A DNA stretch of 35,016 nt from Saprospiraceae bacterium (GTDB lineage Bacteria; Bacteroidota; Bacteroidia; Chitinophagales; Saprospiraceae): the NCBI GenBank assembly GCA_022448955.1, contig JAKVCU010000058.1:55291-90306 (forward strand), given 5' to 3'. A program made the position numbers and the translations under genes. The notes under the pieces are model-generated. The model worked only from the letters and a program-made list of their open reading frames with translations. It ran no database searches and was not told where the DNA came from. Numbering within the stretch: position 1 is the first letter of the stretch; every line of letters starts with the position of its first letter. Positions 1 through 8,536 of the stretch are shown one piece after another.

Positions 1-847
1 CAAGAATAAACTTCTTAGAAAAATACTTTCCATCATTTTCTTGGATGATCTTTTCCCATTGGAGCTGATCTCGCAAAGTTGTATATAATGCCCCATCGCC
101 GTGTACTTCTGTAATGGTTGGTTCTTCGCGCCAAACACCCCAATTTCCATACGGCCTTGCTCTGTTAGGTATGATAGCGCCATAATGAGTAAAAAAACTT
201 GAATTGGGCATGGCTAATGATTCAAACATTGCTACAGCATATTCATTAAATTCTTGATTTGTTATCTTTTCCACCAATTCTGCCAATAAGATATAATTGG
301 AATTGCTGTACGTATATGCAGTACCTGGTTCGAAATTTAGGTCGCTTTGCCCTTCCAATAACGCTATAGCATCACCATTATCAATAAATTCTCTCCACCA
401 AGTTCTTCCAGTGAGGGCCATCAAATCACAATAATCTCGAATACCACTCGTATGTGTAAGAAGATTTGAGATCGTAATTTTTTCTTCTATACCTTTGTAT
501 AAATTAGGGAAGTAAGTTCTGATATCATCATCGAGCTTAATCTTCCCTTCATCAATGAGTTTTAGGATGCACAGAGCTGTAAACTGCTTAGCATTGGAAG
601 CGATATTAAAACGGGTATCTTGACTTACCTTTATTTTATGAGTAAATTCAGCATAGCCTATATATTGTTCGTAAACAATCTTACCATCTTGGACAATACC
701 TACTGCCATCCCTGGTAAATCATCATTGGTATATTGGTATAATAATTTTGTAATGGCTTCTTTATCCATATTATCAGCTGGCTGAGCAGAAAGGCTGTTG
801 ATAACAAAGAATAACAAGAATGCTAAAAAGACTTTTTGTACGGTCAT
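1..847 (-). CDS. Serine hydrolase (beta-lactamase/PBP4-like family), C-terminus beyond the window
   Basis: Reading the minus strand from the ATG at 847 gives an uninterrupted frame of 282 codons that runs off the left edge. The first about 22 residues are a signal peptide (MTVQKVFLAFLLFFVINSLSAQ region, cut near SAQ), so the protein is exported. The motif IASNAKQFTA contains the S-x-x-K nucleophile/base pair of the beta-lactamase and D-aminopeptidase superfamily. HTSGI and the later YSNSNY (Y-x-N motif) also fit this family. The third motif (H/K-x-G) would lie outside the window. Such proteins act on peptides, D-amino acid linkages or esters in the periplasm; the substrate cannot be told. It lies 75 nt downstream of the AraC gene on the same strand, so the regulator may control it. 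Family assignment is strong, substrate unknown. Confidence 0.85.
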   Translation of the reverse strand, partial: MTVQKVFLAFLLFFVINSLSAQPADNMDKEAITKLLYQYTNDDLPGMAVGIVQDGKIVYEQYIGYAEFTHKIKVSQDTRFNIASNAKQFTALCILKLIDEGKIKLDDDIRTYFPNLYKGIEEKITISNLLTHTSGIRDYCDLMALTGRTWWREFIDNGDAIALLEGQSDLNFEPGTAYTYSNSNYILLAELVEKITNQEFNEYAVAMFESLAMPNSSFFTHYGAIIPNRARPYGNWGVWREEPTITEVHGDGALYTTLRDQLQWEKIIQENDGKYFSKKFIL

Positions 848-922
848 AATTCTAATGTTTTGAGTCCAATAACGCAAGTTTCATCGTTTAAATCGCTCCA
901 AATGACCATTTGAACCAAAGTT

Positions 923-2110
923 TTATAGCTTATTCTTCAAAATATACTGTTTTGGCGTCAGTGCAGTATGTTTTTTAAATGCTCTATTGAATGTAGTCTT
1001 TGAATTAAACCCACAATCCATAGCAATGCTTAGCAATGTATTTTTCAGATGTTCTCCATTTTGCAGTTTTTGAATAACTGCTTCTGCTCGTTTTTCATTG
1101 ACAAAATCATTGAAATTCATCTTAAATTTCTGATTGATCACTTTGGAAATAATGTTTCGATTGGTGTGCAAAAGGGTGGCTATTTGGCTCAAAGTAAGAT
1201 TTGGGTTTTCATATATATTTTCCTTTTCGAAAAGCTTAGTGATTTTGTTGTTCCATTCGTCAAGTATTAAGGTATTCTCTGGTTCATTTTTAGATCCAAT
1301 GTTTTCATCCGCTCTTATGGGTTCTAATTTTTCTAAATCATTAGCGTCAAATCTCATGCTTGTTTTAACCGTATTTGAATAACCTGTTATAGATATGTAC
1401 ATCAACAAGATCGAAAAACATAAATAGTACCAGTATTTACTACCAAATTCACCCCATTCAGGATTCAAAATAAAAAACAGCACTCTTAGCACTAATATCA
1501 AACCAAAGGCTATAGTAAAATACTTGATCCACTTAAAGGCAATTTCATCGGCAAAGCTCACCTCTTCTACGGAAATCTTTCGATAGTTCCAATAATAAAC
1601 TAAACCATTAATCAAATAGTATAACATAGAGAGCAAACCCGTCATTTGATACCAGAAATCCAAGTCTTTGTCTTCTCCATCTGCATAAAAATAAAACGCA
1701 TCAAAAATCAGCATATCGCCTACAAAGACGATTATACTATATACCATATAAATGATAGCCGGCAGGAAATGGATAAAATCTCGCCGATTAAGCTTGAAAT
1801 CCTTATTTAATAAAGTTTTAATATAAAAAAAGAAAACTGGACCGATCAAAAATAACTGCTGAAAGGGCACAAAAAACATAAACTCTCGATAGCCATCTTC
1901 AGAATACCAACCGGCATAGCCCAACATGAAAGGACAGATATACCAGCTACCCAAGAGTATAAATGCCGCCAACCATAAACTGTGTTTTTGATTTTCGTCG
2001 AGCCCTCTTTTTAGCAGCAAATAGGAAAAGACCATAGCATTAAAGAAAAAGACCAGTAAAACAGAGCTTTTCTCATTGTAGCTGAAAATTATTATATCTT
2101 CCAAATTCAA
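923..2110 (-). CDS. Membrane-anchored AraC-family transcriptional regulator
   Basis: The protein has 395 residues. The first about 240 form seven or so hydrophobic helices (for example MVFSYLLLKRG, FFVPFQQLFLIGPVFFFYI, FIHFLPAIIYMVYSIIVF). A linker follows, then a C-terminal AraC-type DNA-binding domain (about residues 290-395) with two helix-turn-helices. The second shows the family signature SIAMDCGFNSKTTFNRAFKKHTALTPKQY. This layout, a multi-pass membrane sensor joined to an AraC domain, is common in Bacteroidota. It presumably senses a membrane or periplasmic signal and acts on DNA at the membrane. It starts 15 nt after the flavoprotein gene stops and ends 75 nt before the serine hydrolase, so all three could share a transcript. 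The ligand and target are not visible. Confidence 0.88.
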   Translation of the reverse strand: MNLEDIIIFSYNEKSSVLLVFFFNAMVFSYLLLKRGLDENQKHSLWLAAFILLGSWYICPFMLGYAGWYSEDGYREFMFFVPFQQLFLIGPVFFFYIKTLLNKDFKLNRRDFIHFLPAIIYMVYSIIVFVGDMLIFDAFYFYADGEDKDLDFWYQMTGLLSMLYYLINGLVYYWNYRKISVEEVSFADEIAFKWIKYFTIAFGLILVLRVLFFILNPEWGEFGSKYWYYLCFSILLMYISITGYSNTVKTSMRFDANDLEKLEPIRADENIGSKNEPENTLILDEWNNKITKLFEKENIYENPNLTLSQIATLLHTNRNIISKVINQKFKMNFNDFVNEKRAEAVIQKLQNGEHLKNTLLSIAMDCGFNSKTTFNRAFKKHTALTPKQYILKNKL

Positions 2111-2125
2111 TGCTTTTACTCAAGG

Positions 2126-3364
2126 CTATTTAAACCACATTTTCACCCAAAAGATAGGCTTCACCAATTGCTCACGAAGATCAAAATCATTGTACATGCC
2201 ACTAATGACATTAATGATTTTTTTATTTGAGGCAATAATGTTAGCGATCAAATTTACAATCCATGGATACATCAACATCCTCTGAAGGCGATAGCTCAGA
2301 CGCATCTCCGAACCTAATACTCTGGATACTCTTACATCATAAGCCGTTAAAAATTCTGCAGAATAATTTTCTACTTCCAGACATTTCTGCACCTGTTCTG
2401 CTGCGATAAACCCACTATAAAACGCATTACCTATACCCTCTCCTGTTAGCGGATCGACCAAATGTCCAGCATCCCCCACTAGCATAAAATGATCACCTGA
2501 AATGACACGCCGCTTCGACCCTAACGGCAAACCATAACCTTCTAGCTTTGTTAAAACTTCTGCATCTTTGAAGCGCTCCTTAAACATTGGATGCTCTTCA
2601 ACTACTTCCTTGAAAGATTTTTTCAAATTTACCTTTCGCTTTGCTAAAATATCACTGCGCATGCCAAGACCCACATTTGCTTCCCCATTGGGTAAAGGAA
2701 AAATCCAGAAATAACCTGGTGTAATTGCTTTTATGAAATGGAGCTCAATAAAATTATCGGCTGAAAGGCCTTTTACATTTTTATAATAAGCTCTTACAGC
2801 TGCCGCATAATGCTTAGGGTCTTTCTCTAAACCTGCCTGCTTTCTACTAAAAGAAGAATAAGCACCATTCGCCGCAATCAACAATTTGCTATCCACCTCT
2901 AATACATTGTTACCTTTGGTAGAAATATGATAACCTCTTTGTGATCTTTTTATGCTTGTTACCTTTGTACTTTCGTAAAAAGTGATGTTGTCCCTTCTTT
3001 TTACCTCCTCAATCAAAAAATTATCAAAGTCCATGCGCTTGGAAACATAACCAGGCGCACTTTTTTCCTCTTTGATATAATTCGGTTTGAATGGGATATC
3101 TAATGCTTTTAGGTTAGGCGCAACAAAACGAATCCCCCATACATCAATCGGTTCCGCATTTTCATTAAATCGCTTAAGCATATCAGGATCTAAACGACTC
3201 ATTAGTGTGGTCACTTTGCCACTAATAGCATCCCCACATACCTTATCCCGTGGAAAAGTAGCCTTATCAATTAAAATGGAAGGAATACCTAGGTAACTTA
3301 ACTTCAAAGCCGTGGCCGCGCCGCCAGGCCCAGCACCAACAATGCAAACGTCCGTTTGAATCAT
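2126..3364 (-). CDS. FAD-dependent oxidoreductase, geranylgeranyl-reductase-like
   Basis: About 412 residues from the ATG at 3364 (MIQTDVCIVGAGPGG). The N-terminus is a Rossmann dinucleotide motif GxGxxG for FAD binding. It is followed by ATFPRDKVCGDAISG, typical of the geranylgeranyl reductase/digeranylglycerophospholipid reductase group (R-x-K-x-CG). The second FAD motif is GDAGHLVDPLTGEGIGNA at about residue 290-310. It probably reduces isoprenoid or polyprenoid double bonds, or acts on a lipid or quinone; the substrate is inferred only from the family. A longer frame begins at a TTG at 3406, but that codon lies inside the terminator stem of the upstream gene, so the ATG at 3364 is preferred. 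The gene is followed after 15 nt by the AraC gene. Confidence 0.85.
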   Translation of the reverse strand: MIQTDVCIVGAGPGGAATALKLSYLGIPSILIDKATFPRDKVCGDAISGKVTTLMSRLDPDMLKRFNENAEPIDVWGIRFVAPNLKALDIPFKPNYIKEEKSAPGYVSKRMDFDNFLIEEVKRRDNITFYESTKVTSIKRSQRGYHISTKGNNVLEVDSKLLIAANGAYSSFSRKQAGLEKDPKHYAAAVRAYYKNVKGLSADNFIELHFIKAITPGYFWIFPLPNGEANVGLGMRSDILAKRKVNLKKSFKEVVEEHPMFKERFKDAEVLTKLEGYGLPLGSKRRVISGDHFMLVGDAGHLVDPLTGEGIGNAFYSGFIAAEQVQKCLEVENYSAEFLTAYDVRVSRVLGSEMRLSYRLQRMLMYPWIVNLIANIIASNKKIINVISGMYNDFDLREQLVKPIFWVKMWFK

Positions 3365-3395
3365 ATCTTCTTTAGTATTTCTCCAAAAATACAAA

Positions 3396-3419
3396 AGCCA
3401 CTGCAAAAATGCAGCGGCT
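3396..3419 (-). terminator. Rho-independent terminator of the 3469-4074 gene
   Basis: On the minus strand AGCCGCTGCA and TGCAGTGGCT form a 10-bp stem (one G-U) with a TTTT loop, followed by a T-rich run (TTTGTATTTTT). It sits about 50 nt downstream of the stop of the secreted protein gene. It also argues against the long N-terminal start of the next gene, which would fall inside the stem. Confidence 0.75.
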
Positions 3420-3468
3420 TCGCGAAATTCTACATTAATAAAAACACGTTCTTATAGCTAACCGTCTT

Positions 3469-4074
3469 TTAGCGAATTCTTAACTCCTCATAATACGTCC
3501 GATAAGAAGTCGTCATTTTAACAGTATAATCTCCTTTGGCCATTCGATCGATTCGAAAACGCTTTTGCACTCGAAGTACATTCTTGGATTCATTTTTAAA
3601 TACGATATAGCCGCTTTTGTCCAATAATGTCAATGTAAACGATCCAATCCGATGCCCTACCCAAGAAATATCAAAATAGCCTTCATTCTGAACAAGCATG
3701 GGGGTGTAGTGCTCTTGGCGTAGGTAATCTTTAATGATACACTCATGATCAGTAAGCAGAATGGGCTGTATGATTTCTTTTAAAACACTCTTTACAAGTA
3801 TATCATATCTGCCGTTCGGCAAATTTGCTAAGTCGATTATTTGCTCCACTATTTCTTTATCAGAAGTAATCGATTGTTCCATTAGAATATGTTGCTGCTT
3901 ATCAAGTACCAAAATTTTGGACGCTTTAAAAGAAGTCTTTAAGGTAAGCTTTACCTTCTTACTTTGAGGTAAAGATTCCATTTCGACAGAACTCGCCTGC
4001 AAAGAAAAGCTACCGAAAAACAAAAAAAGGACTCCTAAAATGGTTTTTGTAGAAATAAACTTCATTTTTTTCAT
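3469..4074 (-). CDS. Secreted protein with two beta-sandwich domains resembling T9SS tail domains
   Basis: 201 residues with a signal peptide (KTILGVLFLFFGSFSLQAS). The rest looks like two successive beta-sandwich units of about 80 residues. The first ends in LANLPNGRYDILVKS and the second in RMAKGDYTVKMTTSYRTYYEELRIR. Both echo the 'LPKGxYxV' strand pair of T9SS type A sorting domains, but the protein is short and contains little else. It may be a stand-alone structural or periplasmic protein, not a T9SS cargo. It is monocistronic: a terminator lies downstream and a divergent 0.45-kb spacer upstream. A dyad (4092-4111) lies 18 nt before its start. Function is unknown. Confidence 0.7.
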   Translation of the reverse strand: MKKMKFISTKTILGVLFLFFGSFSLQASSVEMESLPQSKKVKLTLKTSFKASKILVLDKQQHILMEQSITSDKEIVEQIIDLANLPNGRYDILVKSVLKEIIQPILLTDHECIIKDYLRQEHYTPMLVQNEGYFDISWVGHRIGSFTLTLLDKSGYIVFKNESKNVLRVQKRFRIDRMAKGDYTVKMTTSYRTYYEELRIR

Positions 4075-4528
4075 TTTTTTTAAAAAATGGATACATCACT
4101 TTTATGATGTAAAAACACACCTACAACACCAAATAATTGATAATACACAAGTATTTCCAAAGCAAATGTACGGTCATCCTCACCGAATGACTACCTTTAT
4201 TTTAATCAAAACTTGTACTTTTTTAACGCTCCTACCAAATAACACCCAAAATCAGACCAAAATAATAGCATATATCAAAATATTATTCCGTACACTGTAT
4301 CGATAATAAACAGCCCCCATAAGTAAATTTCTTTCCTTTCCCTTAAAAGTGCCCATCAAAACTTTTATCGAAAGAATAACTGCATTAAGCGTTGTGGATA
4401 CCCCTTAAAAAGAAAAAATTCTTGTGCTCATCGATGTAGGGCATGAATAGTTGGCACCCCCCTCAAAAATGCAGAGATTGTGTTCATAATCACCAATAAA
4501 TAATTAGAAATCACCCGACTAAGTAATT
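4075..4528. other. Divergent intergenic spacer with one dyad
   Basis: This 454-bp spacer lies between the divergently transcribed secreted protein (minus) and the lipoprotein (plus). I see no gene in it. A perfect 7-bp dyad, TACATCA-CTTTTA-TGATGTA at 4092-4111, lies just upstream of the minus-strand start and could be an operator or a leader hairpin. The rest is AT-rich and must hold promoters for both genes. I could not pick a convincing TAnnTTTG box. Confidence 0.4.
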
Positions 4529-5575
4529 ATGATACCACGACTGTTGTTTTTATTAATCTTTGTAATCACCCTATCTAACTGTACTAAAGAAGTAGTACAA
4601 GCACCTCAGAAAAGCTTTTTTGAGATTTTAAATGCTCATCCAGATAGTGCAGTAGAAATTACGGTTACTACTGCACTTACGGATTTGTTAGAAGAAAGAA
4701 GCTCGACTTATCAAGAAGCAAAATTAGATGTTCAATTACCTGATGGCACTTTCCAAAGTCTCCATGCGCAATTAAAGACTAGAGGTCAAACTAGGAAGAA
4801 AATCTGTGATTTCCCTCCTTTAAAGTTGAAAATCACTGAAGAAAGTTTGATTCAAAATAACTGGGATACAGAATTGTCCTCTTACAAATTGGTTACAGAT
4901 TGTATTGGCAATAAAGATTTGGTAGCCAAAGAAATGCTTGCCTACCAAATTTTCCAGCTTTTTTCAGAAATCAGTTTCAAAGTGCAACCTTTGATTATTA
5001 CTTACGTTAATATAGATGATCCTCAAAATCAATTACAACAGTTTGGCTTTATTATTGAAAGTAAAAAAGCCTTAGCAAAACGCCTAGACGCTGCAGCTAT
5101 TCACAATCATCAAAATATGATTGATGCTGCGCAGTACCAAAAAATGACACTATTCCAATTTATGATTGGAAATACAGACTGGAACTTGAGAAGTGAGCAC
5201 AATATCAAATATGTGCAACTTAGAAATAAAAAAATACCTTCTCCAATTCCATATGATTTTGATTATGCAGGATTAATAAATGCACCTTATGCTACCCCTC
5301 ATCCTAAGCTTCCTATTCAAGCAGTAAAGGAAAGATTTTTCCAGTATCGTGGACGAACTTCAGAGCAGCTAGTTCATACCCTGGAACAAATCGATGAACT
5401 ACAAAATAAAATCCTAAGCACTTGTCATGACCACCCTATGTTAAGTATATCAGCAAAAGAAGAAGTTGCTCAATATTTGGATTCTTTCTTCAAAATAGTT
5501 GATTATGCTCTTGAGCATCAAGATAAAGTTGTTCAGATCCTAAAAGGTAGTAACTATAATTTATCAGCAGCCTAA
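4529..5575 (+). CDS. Lipoprotein with CotH-kinase-like features
   Basis: 348 residues. The start MIPRLLFLLIFVITLSNC ends in a lipobox (LSNC), so this is a lipoprotein. The body contains TRGQTRKKICDFPPLKLKI (a strand-rich 'substrate receives' type motif), KLVTDCIGNKDLVAKEMLAYQIF, and later MIGNTDWNLRSEHNIK and PIPYDFDYAGLINAPYA. The order of an N-D-W-x(n)-H-N segment followed by a P-Y-D-F-D-Y segment resembles the catalytic and metal-binding loops of the CotH family of secreted protein kinases. I recognise the protein as a Bacteroidota family usually left hypothetical; the CotH link is inference. It is followed by two hairpins ending in a terminator, so it is probably monocistronic. Confidence 0.7.
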   Translation: MIPRLLFLLIFVITLSNCTKEVVQAPQKSFFEILNAHPDSAVEITVTTALTDLLEERSSTYQEAKLDVQLPDGTFQSLHAQLKTRGQTRKKICDFPPLKLKITEESLIQNNWDTELSSYKLVTDCIGNKDLVAKEMLAYQIFQLFSEISFKVQPLIITYVNIDDPQNQLQQFGFIIESKKALAKRLDAAAIHNHQNMIDAAQYQKMTLFQFMIGNTDWNLRSEHNIKYVQLRNKKIPSPIPYDFDYAGLINAPYATPHPKLPIQAVKERFFQYRGRTSEQLVHTLEQIDELQNKILSTCHDHPMLSISAKEEVAQYLDSFFKIVDYALEHQDKVVQILKGSNYNLSAA

Positions 5576-5623
5576 ACATTACGCCATTATATAATATAAA
5601 CGCTATATCGGCCTCAAGAAAAG

Positions 5624-5719
5624 GTGGCTAAGTGCGAGTATTAGCCACTACTCCATATTATCTCGCAATTTATAAGTCATGGGATTTGCCGGAGTTGATT
5701 TCAGCTCCGGCTTTTTTTT
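5624..5719 (+). terminator. Two-hairpin 3' structure ending in a strong terminator
   Basis: Hairpin 1 is GTGGCTAA / TTAGCCAC (5624-5648, 9-nt loop). Hairpin 2 is GCCGGAG / CTCCGGC (5688-5711) followed directly by eight T residues (5712-5719), a textbook rho-independent terminator. It begins 48 nt after the lipoprotein stop. It may be its 3' UTR or a small RNA of about 100 nt. Confidence 0.8.
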
Positions 5720-5846
5720 GTTTCTTTGCTAGATATAAATTGAAAAATAAAATGCTTCACTATTTCAATAATCAATTTGATATCGTATATTTTATCTATG
5801 CGCCACACCTAAGCGCCTAGACAAAATTGCTTGTATAATAAGATTG

Positions 5847-5907
5847 TTCATTCGAAAATTATAAGCAACTGACGAGAGGAAAGTTACGCATGATTTTTGA
5901 ACGAACG
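5847..5907. repeat. Imperfect inverted repeat next to repeat copy R1
   Basis: Left arm 5847-5861 and right arm 5893-5907 can pair over about 13 of 15 positions (GTTCATTCGAAAAT against ATTTTTGAACGAAC). It directly adjoins the R1 palindromic repeat and may be part of the same inserted element. Confidence 0.4.
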
Positions 5908-5910
5908 TAA

Positions 5911-5988
5911 GGACCTGTCTGCCTATGGCTGAATTTTATTATACCAATTTCAACCATAGGCAGACAGCTTCTAGCCTAACTACTTAAA
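5911..5988 (-). repeat. Dispersed palindromic repeat, copy R1
   Basis: A perfect 14-bp inverted repeat (CTGTCTGCCTATGG at 5916-5929, CCATAGGCAGACAG at 5955-5968) encloses a 25-nt loop. It is followed by CTAGCCTAACTACTTAA, the reverse complement of the flank seen in R2 and R3. It ends 22 nt before the K+ channel start, so it lies in that gene's 5' region and could influence its promoter or leader. Confidence 0.8.
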
Positions 5989-6010
5989 GACTTTGTAACG
6001 AACAAGCCGT

Positions 6011-7279
6011 ATGTATCCCTTTTTACATAAAAGATCTTTTCAAAAATGGTGGAATAGCCTAATCTCAGTCATTACGCTTTCTTTAGCATTTTATATTCCA
6101 TATCACCTTGTGCTACCGTCATTTGAAGGTTTGTTCTATTTATCTGCTACGCTCTTCGTAACGATTGTTTTTGGGATCGACCTTTTGCTCAATATCTATT
6201 ATTCTCAACAAGAACACCATCCATTATATACTAATAGAATGGATCAACTTCCATTCTATTTTCGATCGACCTTTTGGTTTGATCTCATTGCTTGCATTCC
6301 ATTCGATCTTTTTGCACCTCCTATATGGCGAATTGCTCGACTAGCCAAAATTGGTAAAATAAGTTCAATCGCTGAAGTATGGCGCTTACGCAAAGTCAGT
6401 TGGGCGAATGAGATTGGCCTTTTTTATATGATCATGGTCATGTTCTTGTTTACCCACTGGATTAGCTGCGGTTGGTTAGTAATCAGACGACCAGCAGAAG
6501 GGATGGGGGGATTTGAAAACTATATTGATGCACTTTATTGGAGTATTACAACCGTGACTACCGTAGGTTATGGCGATATCACTCCTGAAAATATGATCGA
6601 AAAAATTTATACCATTTTCACGATGATCATTGGATTAGGTTTTTATGGCTTTTTGATTGGTAATATTGCCAATCTGCTTTCGCAAAAAGATCCAGCCAGA
6701 GTGCACTATCTCGATAATATTGAAAAACTTTCCGTCATCGTAAAATACCGTTCTCTTCCTTATCACCTTCAACAACGGATTTATGAATACTACACTTATA
6801 AATGGCAAAAGCGTTTAGGCTTTGATGAAAATGCTTTCTTAGCAGGCCTTCCTTACAGCTTAAAAAAGGAAGTAGCCTTTCACTTAAAGTATAATTTGCT
6901 CCAACGCATTCCTTTGTTCCACCATGCTCACCAAAATGTCATTGAGGCCATTAGCTTACATCTCCAACCCATTGTTTTTACACCAGGCGATCATATTTTC
7001 AAAAAAGGTGAATATGGTGCAGAAATGTTCTTTATCATTAGCGGTAAAGTAAAGGTACTAAAGCCAGATACCGACACCACTCTCGCCATTCTTACAGATG
7101 GAGATTGCTTTGGGGAGATCGCACTATTCCGCCATAAACCTCGTACAGCTTCCGTTGTCGCACAAACTTACTGTGACCTCTATTCTCTTTCCACGACCGC
7201 ATTTGATATTGTTGCAGAACAATACCCTAGCTTTGCCAAAGAGATTGAAAAGATTGCTATACAAAGAGAAGATGAATAG
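6011..7279 (+). CDS. Voltage-gated-type K+ channel with C-terminal cyclic-nucleotide-binding domain
   Basis: 422 residues. Six membrane segments span about residues 13-225. The pore loop TVTTVGYGDITPEN (filter TVGYGD at about 183-188) marks a K+-selective channel of the CNG/HCN/KAT1-like architecture. An S4-like stretch with spaced Arg/Lys (PIWRIARLAKIGKISSIAEVWRLRK) precedes S5. A C-linker (SVIVKYRSLPYHLQQRIYEYYTYKW) leads to a cyclic-nucleotide-binding domain at about 300-410. Its phosphate-binding cassette FGEIALFRHKPRTASV keeps the Gly-Glu pair and the Arg that contacts the phosphate, so nucleotide binding looks intact. It is probably an inner-membrane channel gated by voltage and/or cAMP or cGMP. 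It stands alone between repeat R1 and a convergent gene. Confidence 0.9.
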   Translation: MYPFLHKRSFQKWWNSLISVITLSLAFYIPYHLVLPSFEGLFYLSATLFVTIVFGIDLLLNIYYSQQEHHPLYTNRMDQLPFYFRSTFWFDLIACIPFDLFAPPIWRIARLAKIGKISSIAEVWRLRKVSWANEIGLFYMIMVMFLFTHWISCGWLVIRRPAEGMGGFENYIDALYWSITTVTTVGYGDITPENMIEKIYTIFTMIIGLGFYGFLIGNIANLLSQKDPARVHYLDNIEKLSVIVKYRSLPYHLQQRIYEYYTYKWQKRLGFDENAFLAGLPYSLKKEVAFHLKYNLLQRIPLFHHAHQNVIEAISLHLQPIVFTPGDHIFKKGEYGAEMFFIISGKVKVLKPDTDTTLAILTDGDCFGEIALFRHKPRTASVVAQTYCDLYSLSTTAFDIVAEQYPSFAKEIEKIAIQREDE

Positions 7280-7305
7280 GGTTAGTAAAATGTCCAAACT
7301 AACTC

Positions 7306-8409
7306 TTACTGAACAATAAATCGCTTACTCCACCATTTTCCATCTACAAAGAACTGAGCGATGTATGCGCCTTTCGGCAAATTCGACACTTCATGTTCTA
7401 TATTTAAAGCTGTTGGTTGTAGGGTTTCAAGCACTTGTCCTTGTGCATTTAAGATACGACCTACCTCAGGTAATTGCTCTAATTGAATATTTAACACCTT
7501 TTGTACAGGATTTGGCGAAAGCCTGAAACTGAGCGCCTGAACTTGCGGCTCTTCTGTATTTGTTACCACAAATTCTACAAATGCTCTTTCATTTGCATTG
7601 AATACCTGACGTTGAGTGATATCATTTTCATCATGTCTTGCAACAAGGACTACAGCACGAGTTTGTTCAAAATCTACAAAATCGGGTAGAGTATATTGGT
7701 AAGTTTTACTGTACGTTTGATTAAGCTCTGGTTCATTTGGAATAACATCTGCACTTCCCCATGGTCCATCCAATACTGCTCTTGCAATATTATTGTGCAC
7801 ATAACCTACAATCGGTTGTCCTAAACCTTGTAATGGATGACCTGGTGTATCATTGAAATAATTAGACTGGTCATAATCTGGGCCATCCCCTGTAATAGAA
7901 TCTTGTACCATCATCACTCCAATATGAAAAGGACCATTTCCTGGAGGTAAGTCTTCAAAAGTAGCAGATACCGTAAATTCTATTGCTCTATTGTATGGAT
8001 TATAAAATCCGTTCTCTATTTCAATATTTACGTAAGCTGGTTGGTTCATTGCCTGAACAATAAGACCCTCCCACGCACCACTTGTCGTTACCACATTACT
8101 CCCTGGAGCAGTACGATCGACCATCGCTACTGGTGTACCAATATTATTGAAGGTATTGAATAGTACATCACTCTGATCATTATCCAAATCGTAGTCCATC
8201 CAAGTCGTTGGCTTATGATGGCTCACCCATATTAATCCTGGATATTCTTCTTGCAACTCTTTAATGATCAAAGCGCCATTCGGACAGCTTCCACAATTGG
8301 AAGAAGTGAATTTTTCAATAATGACTCTTTTCTGAGCAAAAATAGATGAAGCAAAAAAGAATAAGAAAGCAACAAAGGCGATACGATGCATAGCTTGACA
8401 ATTTTTCAT
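7306..8409 (-). CDS. Omp28-like secreted protein with thioredoxin-like CxxC and T9SS type A tail
   Basis: 367 residues with a signal peptide (IAFVAFLFFFASSIFAQ). KRVIIEKFTSSNCGSCPNGALI carries a CxxC motif at the start of a thioredoxin-like fold, as in the Omp28-related family. The region to about residue 290 is beta-rich. The final about 75 residues begin SFRLSPNPVQKVLNIQL and end with NLPKGAYIAQFFVDGKWWSKRFIVQ, a T9SS type A sorting domain. The protein is therefore probably exported through the outer membrane and displayed or released. The CxxC may give a redox or disulfide role, but this is inferred. It is convergent with the K+ channel, 26 nt away, and its start is about 130 nt from the next gene's stop. 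Confidence 0.88.
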   Translation of the reverse strand: MKNCQAMHRIAFVAFLFFFASSIFAQKRVIIEKFTSSNCGSCPNGALIIKELQEEYPGLIWVSHHKPTTWMDYDLDNDQSDVLFNTFNNIGTPVAMVDRTAPGSNVVTTSGAWEGLIVQAMNQPAYVNIEIENGFYNPYNRAIEFTVSATFEDLPPGNGPFHIGVMMVQDSITGDGPDYDQSNYFNDTPGHPLQGLGQPIVGYVHNNIARAVLDGPWGSADVIPNEPELNQTYSKTYQYTLPDFVDFEQTRAVVLVARHDENDITQRQVFNANERAFVEFVVTNTEEPQVQALSFRLSPNPVQKVLNIQLEQLPEVGRILNAQGQVLETLQPTALNIEHEVSNLPKGAYIAQFFVDGKWWSKRFIVQ

Positions 8410-8536
8410 CGAAATTAGTTTTTTCTACTCGAACAAGAAGTCCTAGAGATTACATTTTGCAAAAAGTGAGGATTCAATGCTCTCCCTCTCTCCCCTTCAC
8501 AAAATCACATGATCTCATAGTCTCACAGTCACAAAA

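Noticed and set aside
3364-3406. N-terminal extension of the flavoprotein from a TTG at 3406.
   Set aside because: The codon lies within the upstream terminator stem, and the FAD motif begins properly after the ATG at 3364.
5632-5820. 62-residue open frame after the lipoprotein gene.
   Set aside because: It runs through the terminator hairpin and its T run, and has no ribosome-binding site or family resemblance.
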